Assembly (NCBI GenBank): GCA_007748055.1
Contig: CP036279.1
Location: 6,820,001-6,884,000 of the forward strand
Length of the DNA stretch: 64,000 nucleotides
Reading direction: 5' to 3'
DNA from: Kolteria novifilia
GTDB lineage: Bacteria > Planctomycetota > Planctomycetia > Kolteriales > Kolteriaceae
In this document: in pieces, positions 46,154-54,677 of the stretch
How the letters are laid out: each line of letters begins with the position of its first letter
How positions within the stretch are numbered: the first letter of the stretch is position 1
Made by a program: the position numbers and the translations under genes
The notes under the pieces: generated by a model
The model's database searches: none
What the model was told of the DNA's origin: nothing
Seen by the model: the letters and a program-made list of their open reading frames with translations, nothing else

Positions 46154-47512
46154 ATGATCGAGAAACTGAAGCCTGCGATTGGACTCGCAGCCGCTCTACT
46201 GCTCGGAGCTCCGGCGTTTGCCGGGGACACCTGCCCTTGCGAGGAAGCGACTGAGTGTGAAGCTTGTTCGATCTGTGAAGATGGTTGTGAGGAAGAAGAA
46301 GTCTCTTGCGATTGGCTGAATCGCAACCTTCTCGGCGAGTGCCTTTCCGAGCGGACCGGCTTGTCCATCTACGGATGGTTCGAGGGCGGGTCGACGTTCT
46401 CGGGACAGGAAGGAACCAGTCTCCTTCCGGTCGGTTTCAACGACGTGAAGACCGACTTCATGCTCAATCAGCTCTATGGTGTCATCGAGCGGACACCCGA
46501 CACCGACAAGCTGTTTGACGTCGGCGGTCGTATTGACTTGCTGTACGGTACCGATGCCGATAACGTGTCGTTCAACGACTACGGACTCGGTTCGGACCAA
46601 TTCGGCGTGGTCAAGTACATCCGTCCCGGCGATAGCTTCTCGGGCCTCTACGGGTTCACGCTTCCGCAGTTGTACGCCGATCTTTATCTCGGCGTCGGCC
46701 CGGGCGTGACCTTCACGGTCGGTCACTTCTACACCCTGATCGGTTATGAAGTCGTGACGGCCCCCGACAACTTCTTCTACTCGCATGCTTACACCATGCA
46801 GTACGGCGAGCCGTTCACCCACACGGGTGTCTTGGCGAGCTCGGATCTCACCGACAAGCTGTCGGTCAGCGGTGGTATCACCCGTGGTTGGGACAACTGG
46901 CAAGACCAGAATAACGACCTCGGCCTTCTCGGCTTCATCAGCTACCAAGCGACCGAGAAGATCAACATCGCGTGGGCCTTCACCAACGGCGAAGAGCAAA
47001 TCGAGCCGCGGTACATGGGCGTCGGTCTTCCGACCAACACCCCCGGTGGCGGTCCCATCCCGCGTGTCAATCGGTTCATGTACTCGTTGGTCATCGACGT
47101 CAACGTCACCGACAAGATCGAGTACGTCTTCCAGCACGACTACGGGATCGACTCGGCCGCGACCAACACGCCCGAGGTCAAGTGGTACGGCATCAACCAG
47201 TACGCCTACTACACCGTCAACGATGCTCTTAAGCTCGGTGTCCGCGGCGAGTGGTTCAGTGACTTGGGCGGAGCCCGGGTTCCTGGTGCCGCCCCGACGG
47301 CCGCCAACGGCATCGTCGTTCCCGGTGGCGTCAACAACGGTGCGAACTTCTACGAAGTCACCGTTGGTGCCAACTACAGCCCGGTCGATTGCATGACCAT
47401 TCGTCCCGAGCTTCGCTGGGACTGGAACAGCAACGACAACGGCACCGCCGCCTTCTCGAACATGGCTGACAGCCTGTTCACCTTCGGCACGGACTTCATC
47501 CTCCAGTTCTAA
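46154..47512 (+). CDS. BBP2-like outer-membrane beta-barrel protein with Cys-rich N-terminus
   Basis: 452 residues. Signal peptide MIEKLKPAIGLAAALLLGAPAFA. The mature N-terminus is Cys- and Glu-rich, with eight Cys between residues 27 and 63 (pattern CPC, C-x2-C-x2-C-x3-C). The rest is amphipathic strands ending DSLFTFGTDFILQF, with a terminal Phe typical of outer-membrane proteins. Segments LSIYGWFEGGSTF, GYEVVTAPDNFFYSHAYTMQYGEPFTHTGVLAS and WAFTNGEEQ match the planctomycete BBP2/DUF1597 porin-like family. Two strong terminators follow and codon use is strongly biased, suggesting high expression. The Cys segment could crosslink or bind metal; that is inference. Confidence 0.9.
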   Translation: MIEKLKPAIGLAAALLLGAPAFAGDTCPCEEATECEACSICEDGCEEEEVSCDWLNRNLLGECLSERTGLSIYGWFEGGSTFSGQEGTSLLPVGFNDVKTDFMLNQLYGVIERTPDTDKLFDVGGRIDLLYGTDADNVSFNDYGLGSDQFGVVKYIRPGDSFSGLYGFTLPQLYADLYLGVGPGVTFTVGHFYTLIGYEVVTAPDNFFYSHAYTMQYGEPFTHTGVLASSDLTDKLSVSGGITRGWDNWQDQNNDLGLLGFISYQATEKINIAWAFTNGEEQIEPRYMGVGLPTNTPGGGPIPRVNRFMYSLVIDVNVTDKIEYVFQHDYGIDSAATNTPEVKWYGINQYAYYTVNDALKLGVRGEWFSDLGGARVPGAAPTAANGIVVPGGVNNGANFYEVTVGANYSPVDCMTIRPELRWDWNSNDNGTAAFSNMADSLFTFGTDFILQF

Positions 47513-47544
47513 GAGACGAAGTCAGCGTTGCCTTGCCAACCTCG

Positions 47545-47574
47545 CACAAAGCCCGGAATTTTCCGGGCTTTGTG
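47545..47574 (+). terminator. Strong intrinsic terminator after the barrel gene
   Basis: CACAAAGCCCGGAA pairs perfectly with TTCCGGGCTTTGTG (14 bp, 2-nt loop), followed by TCGTTCTT. It starts 32 bp after the stop codon. Confidence 0.9.
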
Positions 47575-47586
47575 TCGTTCTTGACC

Positions 47587-47607
47587 AAGCCCGCGCTCGC
47601 CGGGCTT
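47587..47607 (+). terminator. Second stem-loop (back-up terminator)
   Basis: AAGCCCG pairs with CGGGCTT around a 7-nt loop, 12 bp after the first terminator. Confidence 0.6.
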
Positions 47608-47655
47608 TCAGTGTTTCTTGACGCTTGAGTGGTGGTGCGACGAGCAAATCAACGC

Positions 47656-48228
47656 ATGACCGAACGGCAACGCCGTTATCCGATGACCGAACGGCAACGC
47701 CGTTATCCGATGACCGAACGGCAACGCCGTTATCCGATGACCGAACGGCAACCCCGTTCTCCGATGACCGAACGGCAACGCCGTTCTCCGATGACCGAAC
47801 GGCAACGCCGTTATCCGATGACCGAACGGCAACGCCGTTATCCGATGACCGAACGGCAACGCCGTCTCCGATGACCGAACGGCAACGCCGTTATCCGATG
47901 ACCGATGACCGAACGGCAACGCCGTTATCCGATGACCGAACGGCAACGCCGTTATCCGATGACCGAACGGCAACGCCGTTATCCGATGACCGAACGGCAA
48001 CGCCGCTCTCCGATGACCGAACGGCAACGCCGCTCTCCGATGACCGAACGGCAACGCCGCTCTCCGATGACCGAACGGCAACGCCGTTCTCCGATGACCG
48101 AACGGCAACGCCGTTATCCGATGACCGAACGGCAACGCCGTTATCCGATGACCGAACGGCAACGCCGTTATCCGATGACCGAACGGCAACGCCGTTATCC
48201 GATGACCGAACGGCAACGCCGTTCTCTA
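47656..48228. repeat. Tandem array, 21 units of 27 bp
   Basis: Units start with ATGACCGAACGGC and contain the perfect inverted repeat AACGGC-AAC-GCCGTT. The last seven bases vary (TTATCCG, TTCTCCG, CTCTCCG), in runs of adjacent identical types, indicating stepwise local duplication. One unit (47845) is 26 bp, and 7 extra bases lie at 47898. Because 27 is a multiple of three, long frames run through it on both strands (for example a MTERQRRYP repeat), but none has a ribosome site or non-repetitive body, so I treat it as non-coding. Confidence 0.92.
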
Positions 48229-48234
48229 GTGAAG

Positions 48235-48262
48235 CCCAGGGTCGCGCTTCGCGCACCCTGGG
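48235..48262. other. GC-rich hairpin after the tandem array
   Basis: CCCAGGGT pairs with ACCCTGGG, with further CGCG pairing inside. It separates the array from the proC terminator; it may be a repeat of its own or part of the terminator region. Confidence 0.5.
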
Positions 48263-48269
48263 TACCGAC

Positions 48270-48300
48270 CGAAGAGAAAAACCAACCCCGCGGGGGTTGT
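48270..48300 (-). terminator. Intrinsic terminator of proC
   Basis: On the minus strand CAACCCC pairs with GGGGTTG around CGC and is followed by GTTTTTCTC. It begins 6 bp after the proC stop codon. Confidence 0.85.
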
Positions 48301-48305
48301 CTATC

Positions 48306-49115
48306 CTACCGGTTTGCAAGCTCGCGCGATCGCTCGGTCGCGGCCGTCACCGCCTCGATCAGGGCGCTGCGAAATCCATGAGCCTCGAGCGTCGCGAGTC
48401 CCTCGATCGTTGTCCCGCCGGGACTGGCGACCGCGTCCTTGAGCTGTCCGGGATGCGTCCCGGTCTCCTGCACCATCGTGGCCGCTCCCCGAACCGTCTG
48501 GGCCGCCAAGGAGAGGGCGACGTCACGTGGAAGCCCCATCCGCACGCCCCCGTCGGCAAGCGCCTCGATCAAGAGGTAGACGTACGCGGGACCGCTGCCG
48601 CTGAGCCCGGTGACCGCGTCGAGCAACGACTCGGGAAGGCGAAACGCAACCCCGACTGATTCGAGCAACTGGCCCACTGTGGCCGCGTCCTCGTCGGAGG
48701 CCGTGGCGTTCAGGCAGTAGCCGCTCGCTGAAGCCCCCACCAGACACGCGGTGTTGGGCATGATGCGGACGATGCGGCGATCGTTGCCAAGGAGCTCTTC
48801 GAGCCGCGCCAGCGGAACGCCGGCCGCGATCGAAAGAACGAGATGGTTCTCCGTGATCACGGATCGCACCGACTCGACCGCGGAGGCCAGGTACTGCGGC
48901 TTGACCGCGAGCACAAGGATCTCGGCCTCGCGCACGACCTCGAGGTTGTCGTCGATCGCCCGGGCCCCCGTCGCGTCGGTGAACGCGGAGCGCGACGCCG
49001 GGGATGGATCGCCGGCGAGAAGTTGATCGACGCCCACCAGATCCTTGGCGAGAAAACCACGAGCCAGGGCTTGGGCCATCTGCCCCGCCCCCAAGAATCC
49101 CACAACGTGTTTCAC
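48306..49115 (-). CDS. proC: Pyrroline-5-carboxylate reductase
   Basis: 269 residues from a GTG start (VKHVVGFLGAGQMAQALARG) with GGGGAGAGG just upstream. ProC reduces pyrroline-5-carboxylate to proline with NADPH in the cytosol. The N-terminal FLGAGQMA nucleotide motif, AVKPQYLASAV, the RIMPNTACLVGASASGYC segment, and the C-terminal dimer/active-site signature AVTGLSGSGPAYVYLLIEALADGGVRMGL followed by SPGGTTIEGL are all present. Length is normal. The next gene upstream is 125 bp away and unrelated. Confidence 0.96.
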   Translation of the reverse strand: MKHVVGFLGAGQMAQALARGFLAKDLVGVDQLLAGDPSPASRSAFTDATGARAIDDNLEVVREAEILVLAVKPQYLASAVESVRSVITENHLVLSIAAGVPLARLEELLGNDRRIVRIMPNTACLVGASASGYCLNATASDEDAATVGQLLESVGVAFRLPESLLDAVTGLSGSGPAYVYLLIEALADGGVRMGLPRDVALSLAAQTVRGAATMVQETGTHPGQLKDAVASPGGTTIEGLATLEAHGFRSALIEAVTAATERSRELANR

Positions 49116-49240
49116 CGACCTCTCCCCATGTCTGTCGTTAGCGTCCGGCGGCGTCTCGACGTGATCGCGCACGCACCCAGCGCGAACGCCAGCTGGCGAT
49201 TCTACGAGGCTCCGACTCAAAGTTGAATCAGGGATGCCCG

Positions 49241-49882
49241 CTACGGGGCGACATAGGTAAAATAGGAAAAGCCGATGCGCAGCGAATGCAGGGCGGGGCC
49301 GAGCGAGTAGATCGCGGTGGCCGCGAGGACCATGTGGGAAAGGGACACGGCCAGCAGGTTCTCATGGCGCCGGAACCATTCACACCAGTAGATGCCCGCG
49401 ACCGCGGTCAACGCCATCAGCGGAGGATTGGGAGCGTGCAGCAGCGCAAAAATACCCGCCGCCATCAGCGAGACCGCCAGATCCTCGCGCCGCATGATCA
49501 CGCGCAGACGCGTGACCAAGATCACCTGTAGGAGCACTTGCTGGGCGATGTCGATCGGCCAGTTCCCGGCGATCCATCCTCCAATGTCGGTGGTGATCCC
49601 GACAAGCCCCGCCAACTGTCCAATGCCGAAGACCAACGCGGCCCCCGAGATCGTCGCCAAGGAGAGCGACCACCATCCACTGAACCACGAACGGGGCGCA
49701 AGACCACACGTGCGCCGACTGGGCCATTGCCGATAGAGCAGCCACACGATCAGCAGAATCACCACCACGCCCTCGGCGAGGCGGACCGGCTTGGGCAGGA
49801 TTCGCTTGTTGTTCGTCCAGAAGTAAAGCTCGAGCATTCCGACAAGGAGCCCCAGCTCCATCCATGCCCGGCCGAGGGTCAT
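49241..49882 (-). CDS. CPBP-type intramembrane protease-like protein, degenerate active site
   Basis: 213 residues from MTLGRAWMEL; an ATG 20 codons upstream is possible, but that part is AT-rich. Six or so membrane helices. The CPBP (Abi/CAAX) pattern is recognisable: a first motif region AQQVLLQVILVTRLRVIMRREDL, then FALLHAP with the conserved His, and LSHMVLAA. The first motif normally reads E-E-x3-R; here both Glu are Gln (QQVLLQVILVTR), so the metal/activation site is altered. It may be a non-proteolytic relative. Confidence 0.75.
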   Translation of the reverse strand: MTLGRAWMELGLLVGMLELYFWTNNKRILPKPVRLAEGVVVILLIVWLLYRQWPSRRTCGLAPRSWFSGWWSLSLATISGAALVFGIGQLAGLVGITTDIGGWIAGNWPIDIAQQVLLQVILVTRLRVIMRREDLAVSLMAAGIFALLHAPNPPLMALTAVAGIYWCEWFRRHENLLAVSLSHMVLAATAIYSLGPALHSLRIGFSYFTYVAP

Positions 49883-50150
49883 GGGCAAGAGAGGCCTCTT
49901 GGAGAGGATCGACGGTTTATCTAGACTATTTTTTAGAATCATCCGATGGTACCATCACCGCGATTCCATTCCCCGCTCCACCCTCCGAGAAGACCCCGCG
50001 GAATGGGGAATCAGAGAGATCGTCTTCCAGGACGCTGATGGTTCCTTGTCAGAAAACGCGACACCAGGTAAGACGCCTGTCGCATAGGTCGTCAAAACAA
50101 ACGTGTCAAGCGGCCCAAGACACGAACAGAGTGCGGAAGGGACATCCCTC
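49883..50150. promoter_or_regulatory. AT-rich divergent region upstream of the sulfite reductase
   Basis: Contains an AT-rich block near 49915-49945 (TTTATCTAGACTATTTTTTAG) and the sulfite reductase leader with GGAAGGGAC before its ATG. No gene is supported. Confidence 0.4.
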
Positions 50151-51851
50151 ATGGCCAAGCAGTCGGTCGAAGAGATCAAGGAAGAAAGCGATTACCTGCG
50201 CGGCACGCTGGCCGAGGATATCGCGAACGAGGAACTCGACCATCTCGATGAAGCGGGAAAGCAGCTCATCAAATTCCATGGATCGTACCAGCAGGACGAT
50301 CGCGACATCCGCAAGGAACGCAAGAAGCAGAAGCTAGGCCCCCTCTACTTCTTCATGGTCCGCGCCAAGCTCCCCGGCGGCAAACTGACCGCGGACCAAT
50401 ACCTCGTCTTCGACGACCTCTGCGAACGCTACGCGAACGGAACGATGCGGATCACCAGTCGCCAGGGAATTCAGTTCCACGGCGTCTTCAAGCCGAACCT
50501 CAAGAACCAGATTCGCGCCATGAACGACGCGCTGGTCAGCACGCTGGCCGCTTGCGGCGACGTCAATCGCAACGTCATGTGCTGCCCCGCTCCGATTCGC
50601 AACGATTCGGTCCGCGATGAGATGCAGGCGCTGGCCGATCGCATCGCCGAGCACCTTTGCCCGAAGACGACCGCGTATCACGACATTTGGCTCAACGGCG
50701 AGAAGCAAGCCGCCAGCCCCAAGGGCGAGGTGGTCGAGCCGATCTACGGCAAGCACTACCTTCCGCGCAAGTTCAAGATCGCGATCGCCCTGCCCGAGGA
50801 CAATTGCGTCGACGTCCTTTCCGACGATCTCGGGATTCTCGTCAAGCACTCCGACGGCAAGATCGAGGGGTACAACCTCTTCGTCGGCGGCGGCATGGGC
50901 ATGACCCACGGCATGGCCAAGACCTATCCGCGACTCGCCACCCCACTCTGCTTCGCGACGCCCAACGAGGTGATCGATGTCATGACCGCCGTCGTGAAAG
51001 TGCAACGCGATCACGGCAACCGGGAGGATCGCAAGCAAGCCCGCATGAAGTACTTGATCGACTCCTGGGGCGAGAAGAAGTTCCACGACACCGTCCAGGA
51101 GTACTACGGCAAGCCGCTCGCCGAATACACCGGCGATCGCGTCACCGGCATGGACGACCATCTTGGCTGGCACGATCAGGGCGACGGCAAGCGCTGGGTC
51201 GGCGTCCATGTCAAGTCGGGGCGGATCGCCGATCATGCCGACCACCGCTTCCGCTCGGGACTGCGCGAGGTCGTCGCGAAGCATCGCGCCAACGTCCGGT
51301 TCACGGCGCAAGCGAACATCCTTCTCTGCGATGTCGATCCCGCCGCCACGGTCGACATCAACCAGATCCTGCTCGATCACGGCATCGTCTCCTACGACGA
51401 CCTGACGAAGATCGAACGTTACTCGCTCGCGTGTCCGGCCATTCCGACGTGCGGCCTGGCGCTCTCCGACAGCGAACGGGCCCTCGGGCACGTCCTGTCG
51501 ATGCTCCACGCGGAGATCGCGGCGCTGGGACTCCAGGAAGAGGACATCGCCCTGCACATGACCGGCTGCCCCAACGGCTGCGTGCGGCCCTACAGCTCGG
51601 ACATCGGCATCGTCGGACGCCAGCCGAACAAGTACACGGTCTTCCTCGGAGGCAATGTCGAGGGGACGGCCCTGAGCTTTCAATACCAAGATCTCGTCCC
51701 CACCAACGATCTTCCCAAGGTCGTTCGCGGACCGCTCCTCTTCTACAAGCAGGCTCGCGAGGAGGGCGAGGGTTTTGGCGACTTCTGTCGTCGCAAGGGG
51801 GAGACGGAGGTTCGCTCGTTCGTCGAATCTCTTCCGGACACCTCGGCGTGA
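50151..51851 (+). CDS. Assimilatory sulfite (or nitrite) reductase hemoprotein
   Basis: 566 residues. It reduces sulfite to sulfide with a coupled siroheme and 4Fe-4S cluster. Two half-domain repeats are visible: MRITSRQGIQFHGVFKPNLKNQI, then MCCPAPIRND, LPRKFKIAIALPEDNCVDVLSDDLGI and NLFVGGGMGMTHG. The cluster ligands lie in YSLACPAIPTCGLALSDSER (C-x5-C, near residue 428) and MTGCPNGCVRPYSSDIG (C-x3-C, near 473). The lack of an extra N-terminal domain and the T-C-G-L-A pattern fit CysI/ferredoxin sulfite reductases better than nitrite reductases. The stop overlaps the GTG of the next gene. Confidence 0.9.
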   Translation: MAKQSVEEIKEESDYLRGTLAEDIANEELDHLDEAGKQLIKFHGSYQQDDRDIRKERKKQKLGPLYFFMVRAKLPGGKLTADQYLVFDDLCERYANGTMRITSRQGIQFHGVFKPNLKNQIRAMNDALVSTLAACGDVNRNVMCCPAPIRNDSVRDEMQALADRIAEHLCPKTTAYHDIWLNGEKQAASPKGEVVEPIYGKHYLPRKFKIAIALPEDNCVDVLSDDLGILVKHSDGKIEGYNLFVGGGMGMTHGMAKTYPRLATPLCFATPNEVIDVMTAVVKVQRDHGNREDRKQARMKYLIDSWGEKKFHDTVQEYYGKPLAEYTGDRVTGMDDHLGWHDQGDGKRWVGVHVKSGRIADHADHRFRSGLREVVAKHRANVRFTAQANILLCDVDPAATVDINQILLDHGIVSYDDLTKIERYSLACPAIPTCGLALSDSERALGHVLSMLHAEIAALGLQEEDIALHMTGCPNGCVRPYSSDIGIVGRQPNKYTVFLGGNVEGTALSFQYQDLVPTNDLPKVVRGPLLFYKQAREEGEGFGDFCRRKGETEVRSFVESLPDTSA

Positions 51852-52642
51852 TCGAAACCGACCCGACGGCGGGTGAACCCTCTCACCCGCTTCATCGACC
51901 AACGCCCCTGGAGATTCTTCTCGACGATGCTCCCTGCCTGGTCGTCAACAAGCCCTCACGGCTCTTGATCCAGGGCCATCCCGGCATCTCCGACACCATG
52001 GTCCTCCGGGTCAAGGCCTACCTGCGCGAAAAGTACCAAAAAACCGGGAATGTCTATCTCGGGGTTCCCCATCGACTCGATCGAGCGGTCAGTGGCGTGC
52101 TCCTCTTCTCGCGCAACTCCAAGGGGGCGACGCGGCTAGCCCAACAGTTCGAGCACCGACAAGTCGAGAAGGTCTACTGGGCGATCATCCCCGAGGAGCC
52201 CGATCCCCCCGAAGGTCGCTTGGTCCACGTCATCGAGAAGGTACCCGATCGCGCCATGGCCAGGGCCGCCGAAGCGGGAGCCAAGGGGGCGAAGGAAGCG
52301 ATTCTCGACTATCGCTTGCTCGGTCGCGTTTCGTCGGGCTGGCTGTTGGAATTGCGGCCGCGAACGGGACGCTATCACCAGATCCGCATCCAGCTCTCGC
52401 TGCGCGGCTGGCCAATCATTGGAGACGGCGACTACGGTTCGGAGATCCCGTTTGGGGTGGGAATCCCATGGGAGAGCGCGGACCTGAGGGACAATCGGGA
52501 TGGCCCGATCGCCCTTCACGGACGTCGATTAACGTTCCTTCATCCGGTTCGCTACGAGCCGGTCTCGGCGACGGCACCCGTCCCGAGCTATTGGCCAGCC
52601 GAAACCGAATCGTTCGCTCAAATGGATTGCGGTAGTAGATAG
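51848..52642 (+). CDS. RluA-family 23S rRNA/tRNA pseudouridine synthase
   Basis: 264 residues from a GTG overlapping the previous TGA (GTGA). It isomerises uridine in structured RNA. Conserved pieces: LLDDAPCLVVNKPSRLLIQGHPG, the catalytic HRLDRAVSGVLLFSRNSKGATRL with its Asp, KVYWAIIP, LRPRTGRYHQIRIQLS and PIIGDGDYG, ALHGRRLTFLHP. There is no S4 domain at the N-terminus, so it is the short RluA/RluC-like form. Coupling to sulfite reductase looks like chance operon formation, as no functional link is known. Confidence 0.93.
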   Translation: MIETDPTAGEPSHPLHRPTPLEILLDDAPCLVVNKPSRLLIQGHPGISDTMVLRVKAYLREKYQKTGNVYLGVPHRLDRAVSGVLLFSRNSKGATRLAQQFEHRQVEKVYWAIIPEEPDPPEGRLVHVIEKVPDRAMARAAEAGAKGAKEAILDYRLLGRVSSGWLLELRPRTGRYHQIRIQLSLRGWPIIGDGDYGSEIPFGVGIPWESADLRDNRDGPIALHGRRLTFLHPVRYEPVSATAPVPSYWPAETESFAQMDCGSR

Positions 52643-52660
52643 ACGGCGGCGTCGGGGCGG

Positions 52661-53113
52661 CTAGACGGCGGTATCGGGGTGGGAATCAACGCAACCAGAC
52701 GAGGCGCCGTCATCGGCAGGATGGGCCGAGCTGATTTGCCCGAAGGTCGACGCGAGCACCTGATCGACGCGGTGGACTAGATCGTTTCTTCGGAAGGGTT
52801 TTTCGAGCGTCGCGTCGGCGCCGTGAAGTTCGGCACACTTGAGCAGCGCCGTCCCGATCGGAAGATCCTTCCCGCCGGAGATCGTGAGCACCTTGGCACC
52901 CGGCTCACGCTCGCGGATCGACCGCATCACTTCCAATCCAGTCAGTCCGGGCATCATCAAGTCGGTAATCACCAGATCGTAATCGCCCTCTTCGTAGAGT
53001 CGGAGGCCGCGAGTACCATCGAAACAGGTGGTCACCTCGTGATCAGGATCGAGCATTGCCTCGATCATCTCACAAACGCTCCAGTTGTCGTCGATCACAA
53101 GGACGTTGGCCAT
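52661..53113 (-). CDS. Stand-alone response-regulator receiver protein
   Basis: 150 residues from the ATG with CGAGGAG 8 nt upstream. Complete REC domain: VLVIDDNWSV, phosphoacceptor Asp in LVITDLMMPGLTG, Ser in VLTISGGKDL, Lys in ATLEKPFRRNDL. The last 30 residues (GQISSAHPADDGASSGC) are a disordered tail. No output domain or neighbouring kinase, so it is probably CheY- or Spo0F-like. Convergent with the pseudouridine synthase gene (18-bp gap). Confidence 0.93.
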   Translation of the reverse strand: MANVLVIDDNWSVCEMIEAMLDPDHEVTTCFDGTRGLRLYEEGDYDLVITDLMMPGLTGLEVMRSIREREPGAKVLTISGGKDLPIGTALLKCAELHGADATLEKPFRRNDLVHRVDQVLASTFGQISSAHPADDGASSGCVDSHPDTAV

Positions 53114-53497
53114 GGCGTGGGCTCCTCGGTACATGGCGGGCGCCGGCATAAACCGGCGTCGTCTGGTTGCGAGACAATGGTCCACGGAATCTAGCTGGCC
53201 ACTGATTGCCAAAGCGAGGTGTCGTCGCCTCGTCGATTCCAAGTTGTCTCTGCTCGCCTGGGTAGGAGCAATCCGGGAGCAAACCGGACATGGATCGATG
53301 TTTTTTCCCTAAAGTCGACCAAATCGGCTCCCATCAGCACGAAAACCGACCGAGAACCTCTTCGAAATGGCTCAAATGACGCGCCCGGCAAGGGCTAGAG
53401 GAAGGATGTAGATCTGATGAAAGGGACGGATCGGGCCACCCAACCGAACGTCGGGTGACCCAAGGCGATGGCCATCAGTCGCTTTCGCGACACAGTG
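53114..53497. other. Intergenic region, nothing recognised
   Basis: 384 bp with the receiver gene leader on one side and the TPR gene 3' end on the other. No repeat, gene or clear terminator seen. Confidence 0.4.
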
Positions 53498-54430
53498 TTA
53501 GTCGAAAAGCCCGCCGGAGGATTTCTTCGGAGCCCCCTTCGACTTCTCCGCACCTTTCGACTCTTCGCGACGCCCGCCGGACTTGCCCTTGGGCTCCGCG
53601 CCTCCCCGAGCTTTGGGCTCGGCGGACTTGTTGTCCCCGCCGCCAAATCCGAAGTCGAAGAGGCCGCCACTCTTTCCGGAAGCCTTGGGCGAGCTCTTCG
53701 GCGCCTCCCCTTGGGCTTTCGGCGCCGTGGGTGCCATCTTGCGATCGGGCTCATTTCCCTTCGGAAACGCTGGCGATTCCTCGCGACGTTCACCGGCCCG
53801 CGGCGCGCCCTGTTTCGTCGACGGGGCTCGATTCAGCCGGAGGTTGCTCGAATCGTTGCGAGGCTGATAGCCCATCGCGCGGGCACGGGATCCGTCCGCC
53901 TGAGCCCGCGCGTCGTCGCCTAGCGCCGCGTGCGACTGCCCCCGATAGTGGTAGGAGCCGGCGTGCGAGGGATTGAGCTCGAGCGAGCGGTTGAAGTCGG
54001 CGACCGCCCCTTGATGGTCTTGCGTCTTCGCACGAGCGAATCCTCGGTTGAAGTAGGGTAGATGATTATTCGGCTGTAGCTGAGCCGCCCGCGTCTGGTC
54101 GGCGATCGCCGCGTCGTAGTTTCCAAGTCGCGCCTGGGTATTGCCGCGGTTGATGTAGACGTTGGCGTTGGTTGGCGCCGCGGCCGCCGCCTGGTTGTAG
54201 GAGTCGAGGGCTTGCTCGTGTTGGCCGAGCTTTGAGAGGACGTAGCCCTTCGCGAAGAGGGTGTTGGCGTCGGGATTGGACTGAGAGGCTTGCTGGAAGT
54301 TCGCCAGCGCCGTTCTCAAATCTCCACGGTTGAGATGACCGAGACCTTCTTGGTACGGGTCATTAGCGTTCTGACTGAATCCGGACGAAGCAAGCAGCAG
54401 AACAAGACCACCGGCACAGAGACGGCGCAT
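53498..54430 (-). CDS. Exported TPR protein with low-complexity C-terminus
   Basis: 310 residues from the ATG 8 nt after AAGGAG; another ATG two codons earlier is possible. Signal peptide MRRLCAGGLVLLLASSGFSQ. Four to five TPR units follow (PYQEGLGHLNRGDLRTALAN, TLFAKGYVLSKLGQHEQALD, VYINRGNTQARLGNYDAAIA, PYFNRGFARAKTQDHQGAVA, SYHYRGQSHAALGDDARAQ). From residue 200 it becomes Lys/Gly/Ser/Pro-rich and carries the motif SGGLFD twice, once internally (GKSGGLFDFGFGGGDN) and once as the last residues. The duplicated aromatic-acidic motif looks like a docking signal, but this is inference. Confidence 0.85.
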   Translation of the reverse strand: MRRLCAGGLVLLLASSGFSQNANDPYQEGLGHLNRGDLRTALANFQQASQSNPDANTLFAKGYVLSKLGQHEQALDSYNQAAAAAPTNANVYINRGNTQARLGNYDAAIADQTRAAQLQPNNHLPYFNRGFARAKTQDHQGAVADFNRSLELNPSHAGSYHYRGQSHAALGDDARAQADGSRARAMGYQPRNDSSNLRLNRAPSTKQGAPRAGERREESPAFPKGNEPDRKMAPTAPKAQGEAPKSSPKASGKSGGLFDFGFGGGDNKSAEPKARGGAEPKGKSGGRREESKGAEKSKGAPKKSSGGLFD

Positions 54431-54677
54431 GGTCATCACTCCTTGGCATGGTTGGTGTTGGCCCTTTGCGTCTAGCCTAAGGGCGTGGTCGAGCACGTCA
54501 AGCACCCTCTCGGGGACCGGCTTGCTCGATGATGGTATTGATGGGCCAAGTGCCCGATGTGGCAAGCGTGGATCTACTCTAAACTCTTAATGGGGGACCA
54601 TGTTCGTGCGAGTACGATTCCGCCAGCACAGACTCCGCGAACCACCACATCATCTTTCAACGTTGAGGAGTTCAAGC

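Noticed and set aside
47656-48228. CRISPR array
   Set aside because: Units are contiguous 27-bp repeats with no unique spacers and there are no cas genes.
47625-48659. Long open frames through the tandem array (344, 202 and 158 codons)
   Set aside because: They arise because the repeat period is a multiple of three; frames are open on both strands, lack ribosome sites and end in unrelated sequence or antisense to proC.
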